Source: Cephalotrichum gorgonifer (lineage: Eukaryota > Ascomycota > Sordariomycetes > Microascales > Microascaceae). From it: 64,000 bases of DNA. Shown here in pieces: positions 45,587 through 58,343 of the stretch (positions are counted from its first letter, which is position 1; each line of letters opens with the position of its first letter). Both the position numbers and the translations under genes were made by a program. The stretch spans positions 3,028,288-3,092,287 of the forward strand of contig ONZQ02000003.1 of the NCBI GenBank assembly GCA_900312665.1, written 5' to 3'. The notes beneath the pieces are model-generated. The model did no database searches. It was given only the letters and a program-made list of their open reading frames with translations, and was not told the DNA's origin.

Positions 45587-46131
45587 AGTCCACATGCCAA
45601 GTAGGAAGTTAATCTATAGAAGAACTGTTGATGGTGTAGGTGTTTACTACTGCTGCTTTCTATAAATCGGCAGAATTTATACTAGCTAAATTGGGAATAC
45701 CGATGAAGATATCCTGCCGAAATGTTCAAGATTGCACATGTTCTCATATAAGATGCATGGATAGGCGTGCAGCAAATCACTCCCCTTCTGCCCGCCGCAA
45801 GACCGACCACGACAACCCCTTGAACCCTCGCTTGTGTTGTCAATTGCGCGCCCTTCCTTCCCGTTTCTTCCCGGTGATCCTCAAACCCTAACTTCAGCTT
45901 GTCAATTCCACGCCCTTTGAGTCTCCTATCACTCAATCATGACCTCTCTCCCCCGACTGGGACCCCGGATCTCTCACTCTTACTATCCTCTCGCGACTAT
46001 TTAAATGGTCATATTTCCACCCAGAAGAAGAATGCCTCTTATCCACTTCAATTCATTTACTCCCAAAATAAAACAGGCCTACTTTCCAAACTACCGAAAC
46101 TTTTGATTATCGGATCTCTTACACCAACGCA
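45587..46131. other. 545-bp intergenic region
   Basis: The promoter of the VOC-protein gene probably lies here. No other feature is supported. Confidence 0.35.
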
Positions 46132-46592
46132 ATGACTATTTCACACACTGGAATCATCGTCACCAAGGCCGCTCTGGCTGACGTCACTGCCTGGTACCTC
46201 AAGGCGCTTGCGCCTCTGGGTTACAAGAAGGTCTATGATACTGAAGGTGTTTCCGTCGGGCTAGGGGACAAGGAGAACGATGCGGACTGGTATATTACTG
46301 TCAAGGAAGGACCTGCGGCGCCTGGGTCTCACACCGCTTTCGCCGTGGACAGTAAGTTCCCCGGATCGGTCACCAAGTGCTAGAACGTGGTGGCTAACTA
46401 GGAATGTAAGATCGGGCGAGTGTCGATGCCTTCTACAAGGCAGCCCTCGCCGACGCTGAGGTTACTGGCGCAAAGGATAACGGTCCTCCAGGTGTTCGGG
46501 CTGACTACCACTCGAACTACTATGCTGCGTTCGTCATTGACCCCGTTGGTAACAACATTGAGGTTTTGTGCGAGGTCGACCCGGAGGAATAG
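46132..46592 (+). CDS. VOC (glyoxalase/bleomycin-resistance) superfamily protein
   Basis: Exons 46132-46351 and 46411-46592 (133 aa); donor GTAAGT and acceptor TGTAAG restore FAVDNRASVDAFYKAAL. The two beta-alpha-beta-beta-beta halves of the vicinal-oxygen-chelate fold are visible: SHTGIIVTK, then WYITVKEG and HTAFAVD in the first, and YYAAFVIDPVGNNIEVLCE in the second. The first His and last Glu are in metal-ligand positions. Small fungal members are soluble and of unknown substrate, often annotated glyoxalase-like. It converges with the SDR gene. Confidence 0.88.
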
Positions 46593-46835
46593 GCGGTTCA
46601 TGAGAGGTGGTAGGCCCGTATTGACCCGGGAAAAGAGGGGGTTGAGGCGAATAATATAGGCCTCTATACACACAGGGGGGCTATCTCAGCTGGATTACAT
46701 TCTTGATCACAGTTTAACACGATTCTACCATGAGATTCATAGTGGCATTATACTACAAGTTTATGAAATTTTGGTATTTATTCACGGGACTGTACATAGA
46801 CCTATTGGTATTTATCTCTCTATATCTATCCAAAT

Positions 46836-47758
46836 TCACGCGGAGGCACAATGTCCACCATCAACCCTCAAATCAGCCCCTGTCATGAATCTACTCCCCT
46901 CCGCTAATAAAAACACGGCGGGCGCCTTAAAGTCATCCGGAACACCCAATCTCCCCAATAGCGCACCCGCCATCCACGTCGTCTCAAGTGTCGGGTCGGT
47001 CGCCAGCAACTCATCCGTCATAGCTGTCCGTATATACTGCCATCACCCAGAAATGTCAACAAATTATTTCATGGGAACTCTTTAACTGGGGCCTCCCAGT
47101 TACTTACCCCCGGCGACAATGTATTCACCCTAATCCCATCCTGCCCCCACTCCTGTGCCAACGACCTACACATCTGCTGCACAGCCGCCTTACTCGTATT
47201 ATATGCCGTGCACGTCAGCCCCCTATTCGCAACCTGCCCGCTCATGCTGGCAATGAGCACGATACTCCCGCTCACGCCCCTCTCCATCATCATCCTGGCT
47301 GCATACTTCGCCGTGACGAACACTCCTGTGGTGTTAACCTTCAGCATCCGCTCGAATTCTGTGGCGGGGTAATCCACCGCAGGTATCTTTTGCTGGATCC
47401 CCGCACAGGCGATAACGCCCCGAAGCTCTGCGCCTCTCGCGGCGCCAGCGTCAGAGATGAATCGCAGGATAGAATCGACTTCTGCCTCGGAGGTAACGTC
47501 GCAGCGGTGGTATGTGGCCGTTACGCCGGCGAGCTTTGTAGCGGAGATGAGGGTGGCCCATTCGGCAGGGGAGGGAGCAGGGAGGATATCGAGGCAGGCG
47601 ACGTGGGCGCCGGCTTCGACGGAGGCGTGGGCGAGTGTTAAGCCGAGGCCGCGGCCGCCGCCTGTGATAGCGATAGTTCGGTCTGAGAGGGAAAAGGGGG
47701 AGGGGGTAGTCGGAGCTGTAGGCTCAGTGGCCGCGGTGTCGATGAGTACTGACGTCAT
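46836..47758 (-). CDS. short-chain dehydrogenase (SDR, polyol/gluconate type)
   Basis: Exons 47758-47108 and 47036-46836 on the minus strand (283 aa; an ATG 11 codons upstream is possible). NAD(P) site ITGGGRGLGLTLA, catalytic Ser in VLIASMSGQ, YNTSKAA (YxxxK), and RVNTLSPG at the splice junction leading to YIRTAMTDELL. The ending FMTGADLRVDGGHCAS is typical of sorbitol/xylulose-reductase-like SDRs. It should oxidise or reduce a polyol or keto sugar in the cytosol. Confidence 0.9.
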
Positions 47759-49055
47759 TTTTTTGCTGCTGGGTGCGCGATGGGTGGCCAAGTATCGAGG
47801 ACAAAGTGTCGAGGGCGGGGAAAAATTAGAGAGTTATGGACGTACAGATGATGGTGATAGAGAACAGGGGCAGTGGGTGCGATCACAGCCCTAGGGGAAC
47901 CCTCCTTATACCATTTTTGAGTGTGGACCTCCACGATGCGCTTTGATGATGCGATTAATCCGCTTGTGGTTGAAGCGCTTAGCGCATTTCTTTGCCGAAG
48001 CTCTCGCAATTGGGACCTGTCAGTATTAGGAAGGATGAAGCGCTAGCGTTATCCACCGCCCACCCCGCAATAATTACAGATTAGTCCACAAGTCCCATAA
48101 TAACCGCACAAATGACAAACATGCATGCTCGAGCAGAAACAATGCGGCATTCTTGACTCTATGTGAAAGGGCATACCCATTCCAACTAGGAAGCTCTCAA
48201 CAGAGTGAACCTAAAGGCACCACTCAAAGCTTACCGATGGTCAATACTTCACTTGAGAGGGTAAAGAAGCTCGCCGGTCATCTCGTACATACACTGAAGA
48301 CCTGCTATCGACATGTTGCTTACTATGACAGTGAGTACATCCGTTTGACCATCCTACGCCCTGCTGTCGTAACCCCTTCGCCATTATCCAAGCTCCGAAA
48401 CGCTTTGGTACTCAACATCCGGCCTAAACTTGGCCAGTAATTCAATTCTCCACGACGGCCTTGCTCTCATGACTGGGGATATTCATCTCTATGTCAACAG
48501 GCTCATCAAATATATCGTCAAAGTGCCACATACAACCCGACCTGACGCTGATAAGTTACCTGTTCCATACATCCCAGCCCAAGTGAGGCGGCTATCAGCA
48601 CGTCCACTCTACACATTGTCTCCGCTCCAGTATACCGAGTTAATCCATAAATAGGATCGTTTCGCACCGACCCCGTTGGAAATATATCATGGTTCAAGAG
48701 GCGTTCTATTCCCATGATCTTTCTAACAGAATATAGCAGCATGGGGTTAGAAGACGTCACTCTGATTTGTTTGTATAACATGATGCATTAGAAACATGAG
48801 GGAATAAGTGATATCTGAACCATCCCAGTACCCTCAGGAGAACGCAAGAGCATGACTCTACAAGAAGATATTTCACCACTAAGCACCGTTTCGTACCACC
48901 CTGCCGATTATTTTCCCTTATCGTGCCTCCCAAGTTCTATCTAGACTATACAGTAACCCATCACTGCTTCATGGCTGTTATGATCCTCTGTACTTTCATA
49001 GCATGGTCCAGAACCTCTGCTGATAAATGGGGCCCGCGCCGACTAGTTCCCTACG
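47759..49055. other. 1.3-kb intergenic region
   Basis: Short frames at 48153-48440 and 48430-48654 lack recognisable features. No gene is called. Confidence 0.35.
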
Positions 49056-51469
49056 TCAACGGTGGCCTTCGTCGAGAACTTTCAATCTCTGCTGCAGGGA
49101 CTCTGCGTATGTCTCCAGTCTTGATCTGTCAATCGTGGCATCCTGCAGCTGCTTGTCCTTTTCAGCGAGGAGAGCTTGGAGATTTCGGACTTGCGTGATA
49201 AGTGCCGTGCTGATCTCGGTGGCGAACTCAAGATCGTGAGCTCGGTTAGTAGCTTGCCTTTGCAACTTTTCGCTCGGGATGCTCAATTTTATCGATGATT
49301 CCATCATGTTGCGTTCGTCCTCAGTGACATGAGGTCCGGCAGTTGCTTCGTTACTCGGAACTTCCTGCGAGGACAGAAAAGTGTTCGATGTCTGCCGTGA
49401 CATATCGTCATAGCCCTTCCCTACCCCCACCAACTTATGTCTCACCTCGCCACTCAGTTCTCGCTCGGTCCTCTGAGTACCCGAACGCTCCAGGATAGTA
49501 GCCAAAGTCTCCTTAATACAGAGAGTGGTGTCATGGTCTTGGCCTAGTTGCTTCTCTGCCAGAGATAAAGCCTCCCTGGATACAATCTCCGCCTCGGCAA
49601 ATTTTCCCTGGTGGTAAAGCGAGCTCGCGAGTGAAGATGCAGGATTCAATGTGTCGACATGCTCTTCGCCCTGGGTGCTTCTCACAATCGCCAAAAGTTC
49701 CCTTGCGTGACTCTCAGCATCGGAGTACCTTCTCTGAGCCAGAAGTATTTCGGCAAGAAGTCGTGCACCGTGAAATGCAGGTCTGTATCTCTGGCCGAAA
49801 ACCTTTTTCTCGAGCTCCAGATTGTGCCGCAGTTCGGCCTCGGCCTCGCCGTATTTATGCTGGTGGCACAGTAAAACACAGAAGCTGTATATAACAGCTA
49901 GCGTGCTGGGATGGTCTCCTCCCAAGGTTTCCTTAAAGCCCTCTATGCAACTCTGATACAGTTCTTCCGCTTCGATGTTCCGTCCGGCGCGGCTAAGACT
50001 GCGGGCGAGATACTCCATGGCAAGCAATGTCCTTTCATGCTTCGATCCAAGCGTAGTCGTCATCAATTTAACTACCACTCGAAACGTCGCGGTAGCCTCG
50101 TTGTATTCTTTATTATTGTAAAATTCTTTTGCATGGCTTAAAAGGAGATTCACACCATCGTCCTTCTCATCATGGCTGCCGTTGTCATTGTTTCCATCGG
50201 ATGGCTGGCTGCCACTACTATACTCTATGTCCGCCAAGAAATCATAGATTTCGCTGCTGTCATAAGCTGTCGTATTCCAGGTGCGGAATTGGAAAGTGGA
50301 ACCAGTAGTTGACTCGTTGACATCCTCCACAGTCTCTACCCTTTCATCTCCACAAGCATTGCTTGGATTGTTTACCCACTGATGTGCTTTCGCTTGGTCT
50401 GCACTGAGCCGTTGTGATGGCGAGGCAGCTAGGATCGATTGGACGAATTTAATACCGTCTTCGGATATTGCGAGATCCCTTAAGCATTTTTCAGGAAATT
50501 CTATCTGGTTGGTGTAGTACCGCAAAATGCCCGCTCTGGTGAATGACGCGCGACCCGTCAGAGCTCGAAAGATTGTCTCGCCGAAGCACCAGATGTCAGC
50601 GTGATAAGGGTCCACATCCGCGGGATCCTCCGCAAACGCCAGTTCGGGTGGCATGAAACTTGGTGTCCCCATGACGGCTGTGAACCCGGCAGTGTCTCCG
50701 ATCCTCTTCGTCAGGCCGAGGTCGCATAGTTTGATCCACCAGTACGGCGAGTGCTGGACGATGAGGATATTCTATCGTTCCCGAGAATATCAGCCACCGA
50801 CCGTATTAATGAATGCAGCTGTTTTTAAACGAAGAGCTTACCGCCGGCTTGAGATCCCGGTGAGCGAACTGCTCCTTGTGCATAAGGGCCAAGGCTTCCG
50901 AAATCTGCAAGGCAATATCTCGAACCTCAGCTTCAGGCAGACGGCTGCTCGGCGATTTCGTGGGACACTCGAGATAGCTCTGCAAGTCCCCATGGCTATA
51001 GTAGTCCATGACGAGGTTAACATAACCTGGGGTGGGATACCAGCCGTAGAACCTGACGAAAAAGTTCGAGTACTAACAACCGTCAGCCTAGATCGAAGGC
51101 AAGAGCACGTATTGGTCATCAAGGAAGGAAGACCTTATCCCGAGAGAACTTCACTAGCGCCTCTAGTTCACGCTGATACATCGGCAGCGCGGCCTCGATG
51201 TCACCCTTCGGAATTGCCATCGTCTTCACGGCACGGAGATCCGGTTTGGTCGAATCTCCGGCCTCCCGGCGCTGCAGACTCACGGCCCCAAACCCTCCCT
51301 GCCCGAGGTGCTTCTCGTGTATCCAACACTCCTCCCTCCGCGCCGAACGGTGAGCCGTTGGTCGGGTATGAATTGTGCGTATATGGGGCCCGTCCTGCTC
51401 AATCCTCGTCTCCAGCATTGAGTCCCGGACGAGCTCAGGCAAATTCCTGAATGGATTTGAGGTCGACAT
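49056..51469 (-). CDS. protein kinase with C-terminal tetratricopeptide repeats
   Basis: Exons 51469-51134, 51072-50842 and 50771-49056 on the minus strand (760 aa). The first intron has an unusual donor, GTCTTC. The kinase domain (about 45-300) shows the Gly loop GQGGFG, Lys in RAVKTM, HRDLKPANIL, DLG in place of the usual DFG, and MPPEL in place of APE. The catalytic Asp of HRD is present, so activity is possible. After a linker come several TPR_10/12-type repeats (about 430-620; ALAMEYLARSLSRAGRNIEAEELY and similar). The tail is a Glu/Gln-rich coiled coil (LLAEKDKQLQDA). This pairing resembles fungal NLR-like and signalling proteins in which TPRs sense or bind partners. Confidence 0.9.
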
Positions 51470-53045
51470 GGCGGGAATGGGAAATAGGTGGTAATACCGT
51501 CCTTAGAAAGCGATCAGGAGATCAAGGGCAAACAAGTGGTATATGAGTTGGCTAACCTCTGTCCGGGAAGGAGGACGTAGAGCGGGGTAAGGCTCGGAAA
51601 GAGAAGAGCTAGGCTGGCGAAGCTGAAGCTGCCCAACCAGTGGTCGCGAGAATGACCATTCGTACGTGGGGTCTCTCAATCGGCCAAGCTTGCGCCACAG
51701 TTGGGGGCCAAAATCTTACAGTGGTTTAGCCTTCCCAACTCGCTAGTGCATAATGACAACACCGGTGAGTGTGGCGAACTCAGTTTGAACGATCACACCT
51801 ACTCGCGCAGGTCGGAAGCGTGACCAATGAAGATGTAACGAGGACCTGGAGAGACTTTCATACCCTGGATCTCGGCAATATCCATATCCTCAGGCATAGA
51901 GCTATTGTCCTCGCACGCTAATACAATATACGTCCTCTTAAGAAGCTAGTTATCTGTCCTTGGTTGGAGTCCCTACTTCAATAGATACATAGTAGATGAA
52001 TTACATGGATTCGGACAGGCAAGTTAAATTCATCAACCGTGAGTCTCCGATAGCGCACCAGCCCCACCCGCAAAGAGCCCCGATTCAATTGCATCGCCAA
52101 AAGAAAAAAAAAACTCACCCTGACCGTCTCCCAAGCCGGGTCGAGGAGGGTCTGTTGAGTCTCCTACCTGTGACAAACACGGAGACACACAGCAGTCTCC
52201 CCTTCTTGCCGTCAATAACAAGGTCAAAGAACATTCCAATACGGTCTGGGAATGGTAGCTACAGTTTGTTGGCTCCCGCAAAAAGTACAATCCCTCAGTG
52301 GTTGACCGCTCTTGAGAGTAGCCATCCCCACTTGTAGAAGTCATGTCAAATAGCCTCTACATCCATCCTTCTCCTAGTCTCATCCAATGACCTCGCACGA
52401 TTGCACTCCGTTATCAAATCGCACTCCCAAATTGTGGGGTCGCTCCCGACATGACATGTAATAAAATCAAGAAGGTTCCCTACGCCAAGTCCCCCTTCGC
52501 AGTTTAGCGTACAAAAGCCGCCTCCCTTGGTGAAGGGAAAGACAACTGTGCTATAGTTAGGTACGATTTTTGACGTCCATGTCCTGGGGCTAGCGCGACG
52601 AGGTTCCCCAGGGCAGTACCTTAACTTCGCGCATATCCTCACTACATATAGGTTGGGACCCCATGGTGTGATCATCTGACAGGCAGCCTACTGAGTAGTC
52701 CGTACACACATTGGTGTGACCTCAACGCTGGGGCGAGGACGAGCAGTTCAAGATTTCGGTAAGGTTCATTTATTCCTTGCATGTGGCAATTTCCACATTG
52801 GACACCCCATCGTAGCCACAACCATTGAAGACTCTCGCAAGGCAACCCCCATCAAAAGGATCGGCGCCAGCAATTGACCTCCAAACCCCTGATCCAGGCC
52901 TCTCACCACGAGCTGAGCTGTTAGCGCACGCCACCAAAGCAGTAAGCAACCGGCCTAAAAACACCCCGAGATCCTCCCCATCTTGAAGTACGCCATACCG
53001 CCCCACCCCGTCCCAACTGTGTTCCAACTCCTCCACCACCGCATC
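51470..53045. other. 1.6-kb intergenic region
   Basis: No firmly supported gene. One minus-strand frame at 52346-52675 is listed separately as doubtful. Confidence 0.35.
52346..52675 (-). CDS. doubtful small Cys-containing protein
   Basis: An open frame of 109 aa with six cysteines and a protein-like stretch (GGGFCTLNCEGGLGVGN, CDLITEC). It has no signal peptide at its own Met. A second Cys-containing minus-strand frame ends upstream at 52770, so a spliced gene is imaginable. I do not recognise it and it may be chance. Confidence 0.2.
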   Translation of the reverse strand: MITPWGPNLYVVRICAKLRYCPGEPRRASPRTWTSKIVPNYSTVVFPFTKGGGFCTLNCEGGLGVGNLLDFITCHVGSDPTIWECDLITECNRARSLDETRRRMDVEAI

Positions 53046-53852
53046 ATGCGTCTCCACTCACTCCTCCTCGCAAGCGCTCTATCGCTGTTTCCAGCGGTTC
53101 GCGCCCTCAACTACCCCGCAACCGTCACACTCGGCCTCGTGTTCCCTAAAAATAAAACCTACAACAGCGACATAACGAACTTCCCCGTCGTCCTTGCCGT
53201 CAACAACGCCGAAGCCGCCTTTGACTGGGGTTGGACGCTCTCATGGCGCATCTGGGGCCCCAACGGCACGATAAGCATCCCGGCGACGGGAACCGCCTAT
53301 CAGAGTGGGAGCGAGAAACCCCCACCCGGGGTCGGTGACGTATGGGTTATATCGGACACAGATGACACCGTCGTTAATTTGGAGCCGGGGAAGTATCGAC
53401 TGGAGTGGGAGTGGGATTCCACGTCCTGCATAGACACAGACGTTATCCTTACTATCAATGAGGGAATTGCGGCCACTGGGAACGTGAACTTCACGATTGT
53501 TGGAGACGGGAGCGGAGCGCCACTCAGTTTGACGGATGGGTGTCCGGTTTTCCAGTCCCGCGTGCACGCCGGGCGCGCGACGGACTGGGGGTGCCCTATA
53601 AGGGCGGAATATCCATCTGACGACGAGCCGGATACATGTAGCCTATTTAAGTTGGACGATAGTCTAGAGGGCTGTGTGATGTCGAATCTGACAGGTGGAG
53701 GGGACGCAGCGTCATGCGCGCAGTTGAGTAATAGGAAGGGTGGGGATGAGAAAGATGGGGATGAGAAGGATGCTGCAGTGAGGGGAATTAGTCTGAGTGG
53801 CTCTATTCTTTTTGCGGCTATGTTCGTGGCCGGGGTTCATTACTTACACTGA
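53046..53852 (+). CDS. secreted DUF7136-like protein, probable GPI anchor
   Basis: Single exon of 268 aa from the ATG at 53046. A signal peptide (residues 1 to about 21, ending VRALN) leads into a beta-rich extracellular domain with Trp-rich WGWTLSWRIWGPNG and VEPGKYRLEWEWDST-like strands and several Asn-x-Ser/Thr sites. This matches the fungal DUF7136 family of secreted proteins. A Lys/Asp/Gly-rich repeat (GGDEKDGDEKD) precedes a hydrophobic C-terminus (SGSILFAAMFVAGVHYL), the layout of a GPI-anchored cell-surface protein. The function of the family is unknown. Confidence 0.82.
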   Translation: MRLHSLLLASALSLFPAVRALNYPATVTLGLVFPKNKTYNSDITNFPVVLAVNNAEAAFDWGWTLSWRIWGPNGTISIPATGTAYQSGSEKPPPGVGDVWVISDTDDTVVNLEPGKYRLEWEWDSTSCIDTDVILTINEGIAATGNVNFTIVGDGSGAPLSLTDGCPVFQSRVHAGRATDWGCPIRAEYPSDDEPDTCSLFKLDDSLEGCVMSNLTGGGDAASCAQLSNRKGGDEKDGDEKDAAVRGISLSGSILFAAMFVAGVHYLH

Positions 53853-55675
53853 TAGTATTACTGACGTCCTATATCTTTGACCCCTTGATTACGGTGCCAG
53901 GCCCGCTTAATATAATCAAGATTATTCTAATCATATACGGTTTTTTTTGTCAGATTTTACCTGGATTGTACGATGCGACCTCCACCTATAGAAACACTGT
54001 TAGGCCAACCTATGCTCGTCGTTGGGTGTGCCTCCGTCTGTGGCGCTTCACGGCCACCAGAGATGGGCGCTTGCGGCGGGACACTATAATAGGCGTCCTT
54101 TCGCATTCCGACATTAAGCTTGCTTTGACTACCCCCTCGCGTTCCCAAGAAAAGTCCAGAATGGTTTAAATAGAGTGTCAAATCTCCCAATATAGGCAAC
54201 ATAAGGATTTATCTATCAGTCCTAAAAAAGCCCTCGACCCAGCTACTATCCGCTCTCCATCTTCCCACCCTCATGCGATGTCTAAAAAAACACGTTGCTT
54301 TTCACAAGGATTCTATCAGCGAATAGATATTTGCTAGCTGCCTCGCTAGAGACGAGCTTTTGTCAATCGCCGAGCTCGTCGGCACCCCGTCTTATGTCAA
54401 GCTCCCTCGATTAGGACTTGGATCTTGATCCCTCTAAATTATAATCACTGATATATTGACACTTCGGCGATTTAAGTCGAATAAACATACAGCCTGGCCA
54501 GTATTCTATAGTGAATGCTACGATAGTCTACTCGCGAGCAGCAATATCAGCACGCTGTCTGTAGGAGGCAATCTATTGAGGTCTCTTTTCTCAGGCACCA
54601 TATGTTGCTGCCATCATCTTAGTCATTATACCTCGGGTCAAATGTTTCACGTCGTGTTTCCATGTGAGCCAATGAGGAGAAGAGGATATTGCTCATGGCG
54701 ACGGCAGTGAAAATTTAGCAGTGAGGTCCCGGCCCGATATAGGCACCCTCCATGAACTCTGAGATGCTAGTGGTAAAACTCTGGACAGAAACGGAAGAAA
54801 ACGGAACTCGGATCCTTACATAAGGTCAGTATATCAACGTCGAAACAAATCCTCTGACAGTTCTGAGTAAACCAATGCAGATCAGGAAGTGGAACCTACG
54901 CATAGCCAAAAGGGAGTAATTAGTGAGAAATTCTTGGAAGCAGGTAAACCTCTATATTGACTTAGCTCTGTTCGGATTAGTGCCGCGCGGAATAGGCAAG
55001 ATGATTCTCCACAGGCCCGCCGCCGCGTGGCACTTGCAAACTTAATTGCCATTTAGTAAGATATTTGAGGGTAAGATATTTGAGGAATATTACTCGTCAT
55101 CGGGGAAGGCGCTAAAACAGAGCGGGAGGCAAACCGCCGCGTAATCGCAGGTGCTGGGCAGTCGGGGAAAACTCGCTCAGGGGGTGGGAGGTGTCGGCGT
55201 CATCCGTCTAGGTAGAGTGGAGAATTGGGCTCGCCGAGTGGTGTTAGTCAGGCACGCTGACCACTTCCTGGCGGGACCGTGGGAGGGCGTCAACGTTCAG
55301 GGACTGTCAGCCGCATACCCGGCAATCCGAGCATTAGGAACCCCTGAACATGTGGCGGCTGACTTCTGTTTCATGTTAGGCCCTTGGGTTGTATAGGAGC
55401 TGAAGGCTTGCCGTCTTATTGTTTTTGCCCCGAACGGATACCGTGTTGTAATGGGGAGAGTAGAAACTGGAGTATCTAAGGGTGTTTTGGAATCTGAAAT
55501 GGCACCGGCTCTAGGGTATAAAATGGGTGCTTCATGTCGCTTTCCAATACCTCTCATGAAAGCTATCTATAAAGGATATTAAAGATCTTCCCAAGACCCA
55601 AGATAAACATACTTACCATTTAACCCACTATATTTACTACATCATTCTCTATCATATATATATATATATTGCAAA
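53853..55675. other. 1.8-kb intergenic region
   Basis: Partly AT-rich. The frames at 54456-54710 and 55151-55396 have no supporting feature. A (TA)n run lies just upstream of the next start (about 55652-55671). Confidence 0.35.
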
Positions 55676-56296
55676 ATGCAGCTTTCTCTCTCTCTCCTTA
55701 CAGTTGCCCTTAGCCTCGCCTCGGCCGAGTCTATTTCAGTAACACCCCACGAGCAGTTCTCCTCTTCCGTGGGAGTCCTCGGCTGCTTCATCAACACCAA
55801 CCGCGTCGCCTACTTCCCTAGCTTCCCATCCTGCCAGAAGCCCTGCTTGCGCATCAAGGACAAGGAGAACGGCCGCGAGGTCACCGTCCTCCATATCGAC
55901 AGCTCTGCAGGCGCCTACGACATTTCCTACGATGCTTGGAACTACCTCAAGACGGGCAAGTCCGCTAAGGATGACCCTCAGCAGGGCAATGGCATCGAGG
56001 TCGAAACGGAGCAGCTGTCTATCGATGACGAGTCATGCAAGGCCCTACTGAGCGAGACCAATGGGAAACTTCCTATTATGGCCAAGAGCCCACAGTGGGG
56101 ACTGGAGTGCCCCGATGATGTGGAGTTCTATAATATTGGGACCTCGACGTGCACGATCGGAAAGAACGAGAAGTGTGAGGTTAGCGGGGACCAAGTAAAG
56201 TGCCCTAGCGGAGATAGCGCCGCCACCGAGGAGCTCGAGGGGATGGCGGTCCAAAACATCGAGTATGGAACAGGCAAGGTTGTTGAGGCCCAATAA
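55676..56296 (+). CDS. secreted DPBB/barwin-like protein
   Basis: Single exon, 206 aa. A signal peptide (MQLSLSLLTVALSLASA) is followed by a region with spaced cysteines and the strands SSSVGVLGCFINTNRVAYFP, VTVLHIDSSAGAYDISYDAWNYL and GNGIEVE. These are typical of fungal secreted proteins with a double-psi beta-barrel (RlpA/barwin-like); the Asp in HIDSSAG is at the barrel's conserved acid position. The C-terminal about 80 residues are acidic and Cys-containing. Such proteins are implicated in wall or surface interaction, but the activity is not known. Confidence 0.75.
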   Translation: MQLSLSLLTVALSLASAESISVTPHEQFSSSVGVLGCFINTNRVAYFPSFPSCQKPCLRIKDKENGREVTVLHIDSSAGAYDISYDAWNYLKTGKSAKDDPQQGNGIEVETEQLSIDDESCKALLSETNGKLPIMAKSPQWGLECPDDVEFYNIGTSTCTIGKNEKCEVSGDQVKCPSGDSAATEELEGMAVQNIEYGTGKVVEAQ

Positions 56297-58343
56297 ATCC
56301 GGCTGGATCGGAGCAACTACAGGCTGGAACCCGGAAGTTGCGCAGGAAGGCAGAGGTTTTAGGGGGTTTCTATATCGGGTATTAGGAGAATTTCATTCGT
56401 TTCTTTGACATAGAGTAGAGTATAGAACCCTATCATATATGATATGAAATCGTTATCAAACCTTAACCCCTATAAAGCCGCTATAAGAAGGTTCCAGCTT
56501 ATTGTCTCTATGAAGAGCTACTCAATAATGAAGCTTATTTTGCTATGATTGCCAGATATGCTCAAATAACTATTATGCCGGTACCAGTGAAAATCTTCTA
56601 GAAGGCAAGGGACATACTGGACATTCATGACTGCCGGAAGCACATGCCGAGGCTTCGAAGAAGGAGCTAATCGCTTCATAGAATCGCACATTGAGTAGAT
56701 ATATTCAAGCCGCAGCTAACAGAGGATACTCTGCATATATACTCTGCATATATATATATCTCAGCCCCGCAAACACGCGATATTAAACGCCTCCTTGCCG
56801 TCATATGCAAGCATAGTAATCCTATATTATATATATATCAACCTGGGCAGAGAGACCAGCATCGACGTCGACACTGGGCTCGGCTTTATAACGTTGGTTG
56901 GGAAGGTAAGTGGCGTCGCGATTATGTTATAGAATATCAACCTAACAACAATAACTAGAACGACGAAATTATATGGATAAGCTTACACTCTATAGTATTT
57001 TGAAATAGGCTCCTCCTGGGTCAATATACTTCGGAATCTGTGTTTATAAAGTCAACAAGTATGCTATAGAATATGAGGAGTCTTGATGCGCCTTACAGCT
57101 GCAGAAAACATACGATCTTATTACGACCTACTATATAAAAGTACTACCCCCTGATAAAAGGGCCCTCCTCAGGATGAAGTATACAGTAGTGAACATCAAA
57201 ACTCAGAGCACGGGCATGCAGTAAGTAAGTCACCCCAATCAAATTTGCATCTAGAAATACAATATCCACCTCGAGCCTTATATTAGTCTATGACAGCTAT
57301 GGAATTCCGACATGCTCTTTATGTTGGCTTATATCATTACATGGTACTAGAAAATTTCCTGTTGCTGCTTTTTTATCTACTGTAGTAATGAGTTCGACAT
57401 CACATCACAAAAACAGTGAATAGGAATCCATATATATGAGAGTCCGAGGTCCCTGGAGTAATATGATATGCAGTGTGTACTGTTTGGACATCTCAGATCC
57501 TTGTCTGGGGAGTCTGGGGCCTATATTCCCTTGAAATAGTAATCGAGAGTAATACAAAAAGTGTTCTGGTAATCCAGCATGATGTCTTTGTATAACAAAG
57601 TTTGTGGAAGATTCCCAAAGATACATTGGATTGGCACTACCGTATCTTCAAGAGACAACACTTCCGTGCCACTGGAAGGATCTGGCGAAGGATTCATGCA
57701 GCTGCAGAAGATGTGCCGCGCGCCTCCAATTGAGAGAACTGCTGTGCCGCTTTAAAAGAATTGGAGGTAGGATTCAGGCAGTAGCAAAGACAACATCGAG
57801 AAGGATTTCGGCTATTAGACGATTGCTAGTGTTTCTTCATAGCTTCTGGTTCTCGGCACTACATTAATTAGGGGACTTAAAATGTAATTACGCGTGCTGC
57901 TGTTGCTGGAAATCAAGCGGAAGGTAAGGATAGATATTCGATGAGCACAAGATTGAACCTTTGCAGTTAGAATGTTACCCCGCTCGACGGGATATTATAA
58001 TCAAGGAGAGACGGCACGGGAGATTTATTGGCATTCCGGCGACGGGACCGAATGAAGAATATATCTATGTTGGCAGGTGATGGCGGTTTGTACGATTTCC
58101 GCCTGTCTGTGAATGTCTATATAAACCCTTGAAGTGTCGACTTGTTTTGCCAGCACATTCCTCCTTCCTACCATCACTTACTCCGATTATAATCAGTTAC
58201 AGCTCGCCAAACCAAAAGTCCCCATCTTCTTAGCTTATATATTTAAACAGACTAAAGATCTCCAGGATTAGTTGTAAGTCCAGTCACTGCATTCCCCAAC
58301 TTTGTCCTATGATTGTACTAATCGCTAAGTATATTTCACTTAG
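56297..58343. other. 2-kb AT-rich region
   Basis: Low-complexity AT-rich sequence with TA runs and no supported gene. Around 57660-57800 a short motif (GGATTCA-GGCAG-like) is imperfectly repeated. Confidence 0.4.
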
